The notes under the pieces are model-generated. The model was not told the DNA's origin. It searched no databases and saw only the letters and a list, made by a program, of their open reading frames with translations. Of a stretch of 64,000 bases of DNA, positions 11,901 to 22,201 are shown piece by piece. This DNA is from Aotearoamyces nothofagi (taxonomy: Eukaryota; Ascomycota; Leotiomycetes; Leotiales; Tympanidaceae): contig JADDTR010000021.1 in assembly GCA_015345905.1 (NCBI GenBank), positions 62,001 to 126,000 on the forward strand. The letters are read 5' to 3'. How positions within the stretch are numbered: the first letter of the stretch is position 1; each line of letters starts with the position of its first letter. A program made the position numbers and the translations under genes.

Positions 11901-12840
11901 TTCGGGAATCTCAGAGACACAGGAGGGGTCTGCTTCAGACACTCGACCACTATCAACTATAGCTTCGCAAAATACACTTAGTCTAGGATCAGTTGAGATG
12001 TCAATTGAGGTGGAAAGCTATCCAGACGCTAATGTTCCTCAACGTGCAAAAATTATGACACGATCAGCAACAGCGTTAGCTGATGTTGTTCTACCACCAC
12101 CACCAACAACACCAATCAAGTCTACTGCTCCAGTTTACGCTCCTGGAGAACGTGGCGAGAGGAACGAGAGGTCTTCTTCGGTAGTAACGGATATTCCCCC
12201 TACGCCTCAGGGGCATGACGCTAGTGTCGAACTTGCTATTGCAGCCCTCAACTCTCCTACCAAACAGGAGCAAGCCCACTATCCAATATCTGAGGCTACA
12301 CTTCGAGCACGGTTGATCAAAGCATTGAGGACCAACCTTGGAGACTTCACGACTTTAAAAGTTGTTCGCAACAATCTGCAAAAGAAACTTGATGTGCTTG
12401 CGATAGCAACGACGCAGCCGCCTGAAGCACAACCGGCCACCAAGCCACCTCGTCATTATCATTTTCGATTCAATGTCACAGATCCTTCGATTGCACCATC
12501 ACGGATTACTGAGATACAGATTTTTAGGCCATTCAAGGATGCATTACCTACCATTCAAGTAGGAGATGGTATCCTTTTAAGGAACTTTCAAGTCAAGGCA
12601 GAAAAAGGCCCCGGATTTGCACTTCGCTCTGATGATTCAAGTAGTTGGGCAGTCTTCAAGGATTCTGGACCCCCGGAAGTCCGGGGACCACCAGTAGAAT
12701 TTGGAGATGAAGAGATTGAGCATATTTCCCTTCTTAAAACGTGGTATCGGAGCTTGGACGGAACTGCGTTAGCCAAACTTAGCAGGGCGAACGGAGACAA
12801 AGGGTTGGGCACGCCAAAAGTCTCTGGGAAGACCTTCTAA
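8916..12840 (+). CDS. large protein with C-terminal Telo_bind/OB-like domain (candidate Cdc13/Pot1-type telomere protein)
   Basis: Two exons, 8916-9296 and 9352-12840, join in phase 0 to 1288 residues. Residues 1-127 form a compact, beta-rich folded segment that looks like an OB fold (TLIWPYSSSNGSLTVLLAEP, then VRVQFLGSSARRVFKAGI). The C-terminal part, from about residue 1100, contains YHFRFNVTDPS, EIQIFRPFKDALP, IQVGDGILLRNFQVK and WAVF. These are hallmarks of the telomere single-strand-binding OB fold shared by Pot1 and Cdc13. Between them lie about 970 disordered, very acidic residues, with Glu-rich tracts near residues 690-710 and SUMO-interaction-like motifs (AIDLTEDNEDE near 600, IIIDLLSSDNED near 730). 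Size and OB-IDR-OB order favour a Cdc13-like role in capping chromosome ends over Pot1, which is usually about half this size. The domain is recognised with fair confidence; the telomere role is inferred. Confidence 0.7.
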
Positions 12841-13211
12841 ACAATAATGAACAACACACACGACCTAAACAATCTTACAGCCATAATGGCTCATTACGAG
12901 TTTTTTATCCAGCGGTGCATGTATCATATAATAGTAAAAATATACGTTACCAGATATTGAGTTTTATATGTCACGTGCAAACCCCGAGGCTACAATGTAA
13001 CCTGCCAGGATGCAAGACGCGGAATTCTTGACGTGTGGCTTTTAAAGTAGGTAATATGATCGCAACTTATATCCTATTACTCCGTAGCCTATTCAAAGTA
13101 ATCGTGTGATTTCGCAACCAAGCAATGGTTGTAATAGCTGTAATGGCAATTGCATCGGGCCTGTACGTACTTGTACAGATCTCGCGTTCCTAATCGCGTC
13201 TTTAATCTTCA
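12841..13211. other. intergenic gap, 3' end and promoter
   Basis: This 370-base gap separates two tandem plus-strand genes. It holds AT-rich sequence after the upstream stop codon, then presumed promoter of the chromodomain gene. No small gene seen. Confidence 0.5.
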
Positions 13212-16200
13212 ATGGCACCGCGAACATCTGACGACGTCGAAACACCTCATCCGTCCACGAGATCTCCCAGTCGCCCGATCCGCGCACGAAAGTTGCGGAC
13301 ATATACCAGTTCAATATCTCGGAGGTGTAAAAGTGCGCCATCGGCAGAAGTACCAGAAGATAACCTATACGCAATTCGGGAGATTCTCGAGGAAGGCTAC
13401 GACAAAAAAGGACGCCCGGCCTACCTCGTCGATTGGCTTGGCCTTGACCCAGATACGGGCAGGCCGTGGGAACCCTGGTGGGTAAGTTATCACACTTCTA
13501 TAACTACACAAGCTCTCGATAGTAGAGGAGTAAGGGCTAATTTGTCAATGAACATTAGATTCCTAAAGAAAGAGTAACCCTAGCTGCTGTCAACGAGTGG
13601 GAGAATATAAAGAGGGCGAAGCTTCGCATACTAGAACAGCAAGTTAGCAGTCAATCTGCTGCACAAATCAATTCCCAAGAAAGCGAGCCTGTAAGACTTG
13701 CGAAGCGCAGGCGCAGTAATCGAAAACTCACCATATCAACTGGTGACGGAGCTTCTTCACCGGCACTCCCACCTCTAAAGCGTGTAAGAAAGGCTGAACC
13801 GGTGCAATCGACGAGGCCCTCGTCAACAAAAGAACAAGAGCTTACATCAAACATTGAGGACGAGATTGAAGATAGCTTCGAGGAGAACGTCTTTCCTTCA
13901 CTCCCAGCTGCGCGGATAAGGATCGAGATCAAAGTACCCGAAAACTTCGACAGAGACGCATATGCCAAAGTTCCAGCGTCTTTGGATACATCTTCGCAAT
14001 CCATTTTTTTAGTTGACTCGCAACTTACCTCGAAATCGCCTGCAAAGCAACTGAGCCAATCCGCTCCGTCCGACGGCCAAGGAGTAATTCCGGATTCTCA
14101 GGAATTACCGAGCTCTTCTAGCCACGAATCCTCAAATTCTGTAGATAAAAGGGCTGATAATCCTAATACGGCGTGGCCTAGCGAGTTCTATGAAAGTGTT
14201 TCTCAGCCGCACAGGATATTGATAAGACCAAAGTATCTTGAAGCCAAAGAACACATCGGTCCTCTCCAGCCACATATTCGACAAACCAACCGGGAAGTCG
14301 TCAGTGAAAGCCCTCCACCAATTGATACCTGGCTTACTGTAGAGCTTACACCGAGCCTTTCAACACTTCCTGGACAACAGGAACTTCCTAGCGGATCTGC
14401 AGGTAGTGAACCCCCTTTGGGTAACCCAAGTGTACAATTCGGAGGTCTTCTAGGTGTCTCTATTACTCCCCGTGCTCGGCGTGCTCCTAGAGAGGAACTC
14501 TCAATCTCGTCACCAGAAATACAATCTCCTCAAGACAACAGCCACACTCCAAGATCGAGCCCTTGTTCGAGCAAGGCTTCCCAGACAGCTCAAATTGATC
14601 CTACTATACATCATCCATCACAGACAATTTACAGGGACGTACATTTGGAGATATTGCAGGAAACTGTCGCAGAGCACATTGTACAATCTAACAACTCTGT
14701 AGAGCAGATCTCGCAAGATTCATACAGGTATTCTGCACTTAGTGAAACCGACGGTAACACCCAACGATCATTCTCACAATACAACATATTAGAGAGTACG
14801 TCTCAGGGTTGTTCAAAAAGTCAGCAATCCTCCCTCTATAATCTAATTGATAATTCAGAAGACATTATCCCCAGCATTGAATCTGTGGGTACTGCTGAAG
14901 AAGAACGTTTTATACCTCCGAAGCCCTCACTCTCGTCACCAGGGCTTCCGCAGTTACCTGAAAGCTACGGTAACAACATTCCAGCCCGCCCTACAACACC
15001 TTCTGATTACAATATGGCGGACGAGCAATATGTGGATGGTAGCAGTGCAATGAGTGTAGCAGATATGATAAAGCAAGTAAGGGCAAGATCCGCTGCTGCT
15101 GCAAGATCAACAAGATCCCCATCTGTAATACCACCAAAAAGACCTAGCCCACCTCCCACAACAACAAACCAGATGTTACCAGTCCGGGAATCGGCTTCTA
15201 TGAATGAGCCTGCTGTGTCCGGTCCCTCCACGATTACTGTGACTCCTATTGAGACTTCAATTGCGGCTTCAGCTACAGCTGACGAAGAACTTGAGGCCTC
15301 AAACGAGAATGATCGTCTGCGGATTCAGCATTTGGGACCAATGGAGTATATCATTTTACTCCCTATGGTATCCTTGGTTAGACCGGTGTATAAGGAAGCA
15401 ATCTACAACCGTAGAACTGAAATCGAGGCTTTCCTCGGCGGTGATGGAGAGGTTTCTCCTGCAGTATCGCGAGAGATGGATACAATGATTGAATTTTTGA
15501 AGATGCTCGCCGATCACCAGGACCTAACTATCGATATCCCCTCATCCCAGCCAACGTCAGATGAAATCCAGTCCAAATATGCAGAGACATGCAGTACCAA
15601 ATGTTATTTTTTGAGGGAGTTGCTAGATACTGCCCGACCTTTCGAAATCCATATTGCAGTCTTGGCTCGACCAGGAAAAATGCTCGACATTTTAGAGGCT
15701 CTGTTGAAAACTAATAGATATATATATGACCGCCCAGACGGACCCAGTCGTTCGGGTGTCTCTGCTCAAGGACCTTTGAAAGTAACTCTACTTCCAACTG
15801 GTCTAGACGGTGGCCAATATGTCGTCAACCGAGCTGATGCTGTTATTGCCTTTGATTCAACATTCTATACTGCAGAAAGATATTCAAAGGTTCTTCGAGC
15901 CCATCTATACGAACCAAAGAAACTATCGCCTTTAATATCGTTGGTCGTTACGCACTCGGCAGAACATCTGGAACTTTGCCTGCAAAAAAAATTAGATCCT
16001 CTCGAAAGGAAAATTCATCTCGTCAACTTCATCACACAAACCAGACATGACGCTGGAGTTTTAGACCCTGAACTTCCGCCGCCAGCCGAGGCCGCTGCAG
16101 CTGTTGCTCAGTACCTGGCAGATAACACAACTAGGGATGCTGAGTGGCCATTACCACTGAACCGCTATATTACCGGTGTCGAGGTTTCCAGTAACCACCA

Positions 16201-17436
16201 GTCCCAGGGACAGTCAGATTCCACTACCCAATCCCAGAATTACCCACCGTCACAAGCTCTGATGCAACAGGCGACAATGAAAAGGCCTTTCAACGATGAA
16301 CTGGATGATGACTCATCCAAACGGATGAGGATGACACCAGTGCCAGGTGAATCAACATCCAGTGGAGATATCACTCGTGTTAGCGAATCTGTTGACTATG
16401 CCTCACAAGGGGGTACTGTTCGAATTAGTGCTGCACCTAAAGAAATTATTGCAGAAACAAGGGCCCTAGATGATCAACAGTCAGACCAGACTGCTTCACT
16501 ACAAGCAAAGGTGAGATTTACTCTACTTACCAGCATATTTAGTAGTACTAATGTATCATTTAGGTTGCATCTCTCGAGATAAAGCTTCAAGAGAAGGAAA
16601 GCACCGAGGCACAACTGCGTCAATTGGTCAAAGACTTCGAGACACGGCTCAGTGGACATGTTGCAATTATCAACAAACTTCAGCCAATGTACCAGAACGC
16701 ACAGAAGGAACAAGCAAAGGCTCAGTCCGATTGCGAAGCAGCTCAGTCACAAGTGTCGACATTAACTCAACGCATCGATGCCCGAAAGGATGATATTACC
16801 AAGCTCAAAGCGGAGAAGTCGGCCCTAGAGGCAGATCTGTCTGTAGCACGAGAGTCTCTGGCTAATTCTAGTAACCCTGATGTCGCAGCCCTAACAAAGG
16901 CTCAAAATGAAGTACGCGCTCTACAGGCCGACAAGGAGCGTTTGGAGAAACGCCTAGCTAGTATGCAAAGGGATTTCGACTTCACCCGCGATTCCTACCA
17001 AAAGGCATCATCTTCAGCTGCCGAGCTAGCTGGCGAAGTATCGGAGCTAAATAGAGAGATTGCTATTCTGCAGCGCAAAGCTTCCGACAACATAGTCCGA
17101 ATCGCAGAGATCCAAAACTCCACTACAGAGCGCGAACTTGAAGAGAGAATTGAAGAGCTAGATGCACAGCTTGGTGAATATCTGCAGGAACTGTTCAGGA
17201 AGAATGAGGAGCTGAAGTTGAAGACCAATGGCAGGAGAGAGACGAGGGGAACAAGTGTACCGCACAGTCCTAGATTGGCAAGTGGTGCAATGAGCCCACG
17301 ACCATATCCCGCACACCCTGTAAGAGGTGCAAATGGAAGTAGAGGAAATAGTCCAGCGCTTGGAGAGCCGGTAAGAGATGCCAGAGATCCTGCTTTGTTT
17401 CCTCCGAGATGGAACCATCTGAGAGAAAACAAGTGA
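13212..17436 (+). CDS. chromodomain protein with HDA1-complex subunit 2/3 domain and coiled coil
   Basis: Three exons, 13212-13481, 13559-16510 and 16564-17436, join in frame to 1364 residues. Residues 51-105 form a chromodomain: NLYAIREILEEGYDKKGRPA, then YLVDWLGLDP, WEPWW and, across the first intron, VTLAAVNEWE. About 570 disordered residues follow. Residues about 683-950 match the HDA complex subunit 2/3 family (GPMEYIILLPMVSLVRPVYK, the helicase-like part around ADAVIAFDSTFYTAERYSKV, then FITQTRHDAGV). A long coiled coil (about 1065-1290) and a short Ser/Pro-Arg tail end the protein. Yeast Hda2/Hda3 share the central and coiled-coil parts and are scaffolds for the class II histone deacetylase Hda1; the added chromodomain suggests recruitment to methylated histone H3. 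Neurospora CDP-2 of the HCHC complex is a possible functional counterpart. Family certain; H3K9me reading is inferred. Confidence 0.88.
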
Positions 17437-17740
17437 TCTTCTATTACTTCTAAGACCTAATTAGAAAGGCACGGTTTGGTGTTGGGTGCTTTGTGCTTTA
17501 TTGCAGTTCTAGGCAGCGGCTCCTCCTTGTGGGCGCTCAAGGCATAATAGATTGTACGGGCTTCCAATAGACAGATATTTTATAAGTTTTTGATACAACT
17601 GTACACAAAGGAATACCCGCACATGCTTTCACAGTACGTTCACAGCTTTCGACGCATGTTTAGGCCGTTTCAAATACCACAACCACTTGTAATGTACAAG
17701 TCTTCATCCCCATCCCAATTCGCTCGGCAATTAGTATCGA
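17437..17740. other. convergent intergenic gap (3' UTRs)
   Basis: The gap lies between the stop codons of two converging genes. It is probably shared 3' UTR; nothing else recognised. Confidence 0.5.
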
Positions 17741-18527
17741 CTACTTCGCCTCCTCAGGATAAAGATCCTCCTTCAAGCTGACACCTAGTTCTTCTCGTAG
17801 TGGCTTCAGCTCCTCGAGGTATTGCTCGTACTGGCCCTTGTTCTCGACCTTAGCTTTGATTCCTGTAAATTGATTCTGTGTTAGCCATCTGCAGTAAAGC
17901 CTAAGTTGACCTCGGGTATAGAGCAGCCTATCTTACCCTCAAAGATCCTCACGGCGGTAGGGAAATCATTGACTCTTCGAGCAGCCTTTAGAGCAGCTGT
18001 GATGACTGAAGGCGAAGGGACGAGATCGTATGCAAAAGCATTGTTGAGATTACGCTATCGTACGATTTGAAGTCAGTGATTGATCGCAAGCTCGTAAATA
18101 ATCAAATATTCGTACCTGGAGCTCAAAAACGTCTTGGACACCATCAAATTCCTTCTCGTATCTGTAGTTCAAGGCATAGGTTAGCAACGTTTACTATGTG
18201 TCGAGATAATCCTATCTGCGGCCAACTCGGCTATTGAGTTTCCTGCTGATGGCTCCGGGCCCATCACAAGCAGCGGCCGGGACCAATTGAGGGCGCATAC
18301 CTAGCAGAGAACTCCTCGAAGCTCTCCTCCCCGTGTGAAGCATCATGGCCATCCTTTTCCTCAAGGAGCTTGCAGCTGGTGCTGAAGCTGCTTCCGACGA
18401 TCACGCCCGGCACGATCCAAGCGGTTCTAGAAGTGCGAGGAACGATCTGTCGGATACCATTGGAACGGAAGAACGAGGAGGGCTTAGCAGCGCGAGCTGC
18501 AACGCGCAGGAGAGATGTCGACGACAT
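17741..18527 (-). CDS. COX6: cytochrome c oxidase subunit 5A (yeast Cox6)
   Basis: This is a nuclear-encoded subunit of respiratory complex IV, on the matrix side of the inner mitochondrial membrane. Four exons, 18527-18301, 18161-18116, 18054-17937 and 17862-17741, join in frame to 170 residues. The N-terminus (MSSTSLLRVAARAAKPSSFF) is a typical mitochondrial presequence: Arg/Ser-rich and free of acidic residues. The mature part starts around SFSTSCKLLEEKDGHD. It contains the family's conserved helices: SFEEFSARYEKEFDGVQDVF, RNLNNAFAYDLVPSPSVITA, ALKAARRVNDFPTAVRIFEG and LKPLREELGVSLKEDLYPEE. Length and order match fungal Cox6/COX5A throughout. A CCAAT box lies 100 bp upstream of the start. 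Confidence 0.97.
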
Positions 18528-18626
18528 TGGGAAGTTTCTTGTGGTAGATTGGAGATTCTGCTCAGTACTGAGAGGTACGTCGAATGATTTTCTGTTGCGA
18601 GACTCAAGAGAGATAAGCTGGCGGTG

Positions 18627-18631
18627 ATTGG
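18627..18631 (-). promoter_or_regulatory. CCAAT box upstream of COX6
   Basis: On the minus strand the sequence reads AACCAATCA, about 100 bp upstream of the COX6 start codon. The HAP/CCAAT-binding complex is known to control respiratory genes in fungi, and CCAATCA is its preferred form. Function here is inferred from position and match only. Confidence 0.5.
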
Positions 18632-18639
18632 TTAGGAGG

Positions 18640-20280
18640 CAGAGACAGATTTGTCAGCAATCGTACGGTTCCCCATAGCTCCGGAGACGTGGAGGATTAT
18701 TGAAATGAGGAGGAAAATCGCCCACCGGAAAACACCAAATACTTTTGTGTTTTCAACCGGCCATAACACCGCGATTTCGCGTCCAGAATCACTGGGATTC
18801 TCATACGATTTTTCGGATGAGGTGGTGCTCGTAATGTGTCAATTTTGCATAGTCGAGGAGCACCCCCTGTTGTGCGACGACGATATTGCAGCTGTCCCTG
18901 CTATTAACTTGCCTGCGTTTGAGGTTCGGCATTAGAAAACATGGGGAACGCTTGTGCTTGAATGACGTATATACTGGACTAGAAGCACTAGATCTAATGG
19001 CATATAAACAACAGAGTGACATGTTCTGGCTAGGCCTTACTACGGTGCTACCTATATATCACGATCTCAAGTAGCGATTAGCATGTCAGGTCAGCGAGTA
19101 AGTAGCAGGCTGTGAGCCGTTTTGAGTGGATTTATTCGGTTGCTCGCTGATTCGCTGTACCTGTCGTCTCAAATTTAAAATTTTTGTCACGTCTTATTAA
19201 TTGAGATTTAACTTCTAGAAAGATATGATAATATTATCAAGTACATATATCTTCTTCACTTTGTCCTACCATTTGCTGGATCAGATTAGAGTTTGTAGAA
19301 AGGGTTCGAGCGTTATAAGTTTGAGATACTAGATTCCAAGTACTTGTCAATAAACTCGGACTCTATCTGGATTTAGATATTGGTAGATTTTCTTCCGAGC
19401 CTTCAGATTAATAATCATCAAGATATCATTGAGCAGAAGGTGACAAGGCAGAAGCGACAAGATAATAGACTTATAGACTGCATTAAATTGATACATCCCT
19501 TACAGAACTAGCAACCTCTATAGAAAACATCTATTTATTTGTATGAGGAGTCTATTTGGTATAGCGTATTTGATCGCAAACCATCTAGGCTCTAGCGGTC
19601 GCCGTCGAGCGACAACTGACAGCAGTGGCAGGTACAGTGTACCTTTTCTTTCATTAATAGGATCTCAAGTTTTATTAAGTGGTTTATACACTTTGCCTAC
19701 CTTTCCTGAACCGAAAAGGGGCAACCAATACCGAACATATGAAAATGCTGCAAATCCTCCAGAAATCACGTTATGGGCTGGACTGCTAAAGACTCGTGAC
19801 GCAATATAAACACGGTGAATGAGTAGACGTCGTGATAGCGTGATAGCGATGTGTCGAGAGCATTTTGACTCGGTTCGGAGCTCTACGTATGCCCTGTGGC
19901 AGTCGGATGCAGTCACGAAAGAGCAGCTCGGCACGAATTTTCTCATTAAAACGGGAGTTATTCGCATCGGGCTGGCACTCTGGCATGCACTTCGAGGCTT
20001 AGTATAGTAGCCTCATATCGCATACGACTGCGCTGCCGAGGTCAGAAATTTGAGCGGGGACTCTGGAATTGTCGTTCACGTGCGTGCGTGGGCCGGCCAG
20101 GAAACTCCTTAGTCTCTCCGTCATCCGGCGGGCGTGCAAAAGGCCATTGGCCTGGAGATGTTCTGGACTGTATGAGGGATGAAGGATGAGGCATTCGTGA
20201 AGCAGCCGGCTGGCCGCTGGAAGGCGTCTCGAACACCTCTTCGCAGGCGTTGAACAGGAGACGAGCAATTCGAAATGGCG
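18640..20280. other. long divergent intergenic region, AT-rich core
   Basis: This lies between COX6 (minus) and the elongase gene (plus). The stretch 19080-19560 is strongly AT-rich and full of TAA/TAG in all frames. It could be a repeat relic changed by repeat-induced point mutation, but no element family is recognisable. No gene is supported. Confidence 0.45.
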
Positions 20281-20291
20281 CGTGCGTGTGT

Positions 20292-20330
20292 GGTTGTACT
20301 GTAGGTTGTACTGTAGGTTGTACTGCAGGT
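20292..20330. repeat. 12-bp tandem repeat, three copies
   Basis: The unit GGTTGTACTGTA is repeated three times, the last copy with one change. It is followed at 20343 by four copies of CTTG. Both lie about 0.7 kb upstream of the elongase start codon. Confidence 0.8.
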
Positions 20331-20436
20331 TGCCAGTGGCCGCTTGCTTGCTTGCTTGCTGGCCGGCGATCCGACTCGGCCGCACGAAAGAAAACGCTGC
20401 TGGCCGGCGAGCTGCGAGGCCTGCCAGGCCCGCCGG

Positions 20437-20486
20437 CCCCCCTAAGCCCCCCCCGAGGCCCCCTAACAAGACCCCCTAAGGCCCCC
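20437..20486 (-). other. G-quadruplex-forming tract (five G5-G8 runs on minus strand)
   Basis: The plus strand has five C runs of length 6, 8, 5, 5 and 5 separated by 4-8 bases. The minus strand therefore carries five G runs with short loops, a strong G-quadruplex pattern. It lies about 0.5 kb upstream of the elongase start codon, in promoter or 5' UTR. Confidence 0.7.
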
Positions 20487-20999
20487 GAAGGCCCGCCAAG
20501 CAGCGCTGTTGCTGGCCCGGTTGCTGAGCTGGTAAAGGGGAAATGCGCTTTTGCCTCGCTTGGGCCTGATCCAGCACTAGCAGCGTTGCTTCGGGCTCTA
20601 CAGGGCTCCACAGGGCTCTCGATGACCGCTACTCTACGCTACACTACCGCTACCGACACTCGTCTCGAGTAATTTCGAGCTTCTAACTTCTCCGTGCTCT
20701 GCTCCATCACCCTGTCCTTTTCCATCTCTTTCTGGTCGTCGTCGTTGGTCATCGCCGCTCCTGCTTCACTTCTCGTCACTCCTTCGCCGAATTGAAGTCG
20801 TCGCGTCTCGTCGCATTGCACGCCGCCCTTTTCTTGTGAGCCTTGTCGCGTCGCCTGGAAGTTTGTTCTCGAACTCTCCCCGTCCGCTGTCGATTCTTTT
20901 CCTCTGCCCTGCCTCACTCCTGAAGCCCGTCCGAGACTCTCTTCTACAGCAGCTCTTACCCTCTTTCGCGTGCGCATTGCAGGTAGCAGCTGCGTCAAG

Positions 21000-22201
21000 A
21001 TGTCGTCGACTTCTTCGGATATCCTCAACGCCTTGCCAATCCCCACGATAGACCGCCCCTTTGGCATCGAATTATGGCCATACTTTGACAAGGTCTTCAC
21101 AGCCGTTAAGGGCTACCATCCTCAAGACTTCGACTTCCAAGCTGGTGTTACTGCGCTGTCCACCGTTAAAGAGTGTGCCCTGATTCTCTCGGCATACTAT
21201 GTGATCGTTTTTGGTGGAAGGGAACTGATGCGCAACCGACCGGCTTTCAAGCTGAACACACTGTTCATGATCCATAACTTCTGTCTGACCTCAATCAGCG
21301 CCATACTATTGTCTCTGTTCGTTGAGCAGCTGGTACCTGAGGTGTACCGTAATGGTATTTTCCATGCTATCTGCCACCGTGATGGCGGGTGGACCAATTA
21401 CTTGGTACCTCTGTATTACGTGCGTCCTTGGCTAGATATCCTAAATTCTCACGCAGCGGCTGACATGCAGTAGCTGACCTATGTGACCAAATATCTTGAA
21501 CTCACTGACACCCTCTTTTTGGTTTTGAAGAAGAAGCCATTGAGTAAGCACACTATCCCCGCGCTGCACAAACGTATGCTGACGCTTACGAAGCCTTCCT
21601 CCACTGCTACCACCACGGTGCCACCGCTCTTCTATGCTATACTCAGCTGATTGGGTTAACCTCTGTATCATGGGTCCCCATCACCCTCAATCTCTTGGTC
21701 CATGTTGTGATGTACTGGTACTACTTCCAGAGTGCGCGCGGTATTCGTATCTGGTGGAAGGAGTGGATCACCCGTCTCCAAATCGCCCAGTTCGTTATTG
21801 ACCTCGGTAAGTCTCACTCCCCTTCCTCGCCTTACTAGAATTGCGGCTGATTCAAGCCGTCTGTAGTCTTCGTTTACTTTGCCTCGTATACATACTTTAC
21901 TTCTACATACTGGCCATGGATGCCAAATGCGGGCAATTGCGCCGGTGAGGAATTTGCTGCTTTTGCTGGTATGGGCATACTCACCTCCTACCTCTTGCTT
22001 TTCATCTCTTTCTATCTCGCCACATACAAGAAGGATGTAAAGCGCCCAACTGGTCGCAAGGCAGCTCGCTCCCTTATGGACGCACAGCTCCCAGATATTG
22101 CAGCTCTCACTCATGGTAAAATTAACCCTGGTACGAACGGACATGCTACTAGCACTGCAACCAGCCCAGCCCGTCCGGCTACCCGCTCCCGCAAGGCGTA
22201 A
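21000..22201 (+). CDS. very-long-chain fatty acid elongase (ELO family)
   Basis: ELO proteins are ER multipass membrane enzymes that condense malonyl-CoA with acyl-CoA, the first step of fatty acid elongation for sphingolipids. Four exons, 21000-21419, 21474-21543, 21594-21806 and 21867-22201, give 345 residues in frame. Family motifs are in order: [17 protein letters not shown], then the active-site His box [12 protein letters not shown] (HxxHH), then [12 protein letters not shown]. About seven hydrophobic segments are visible. The TDT motif and the His box are split by the second intron. The C-terminus is basic ([13 protein letters not shown]) and may carry an ER retrieval signal. Yeast Elo2/Elo3 are the likely counterparts; chain-length preference cannot be read from sequence. 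Confidence 0.95.

Noticed and set aside
20042-20611. 189-codon minus-strand frame upstream of the elongase gene
   Set aside because: It lies in GC-rich repeat and C-run sequence; composition is low complexity and overlapping frames on both strands are equally long, so it is a by-product of base composition.
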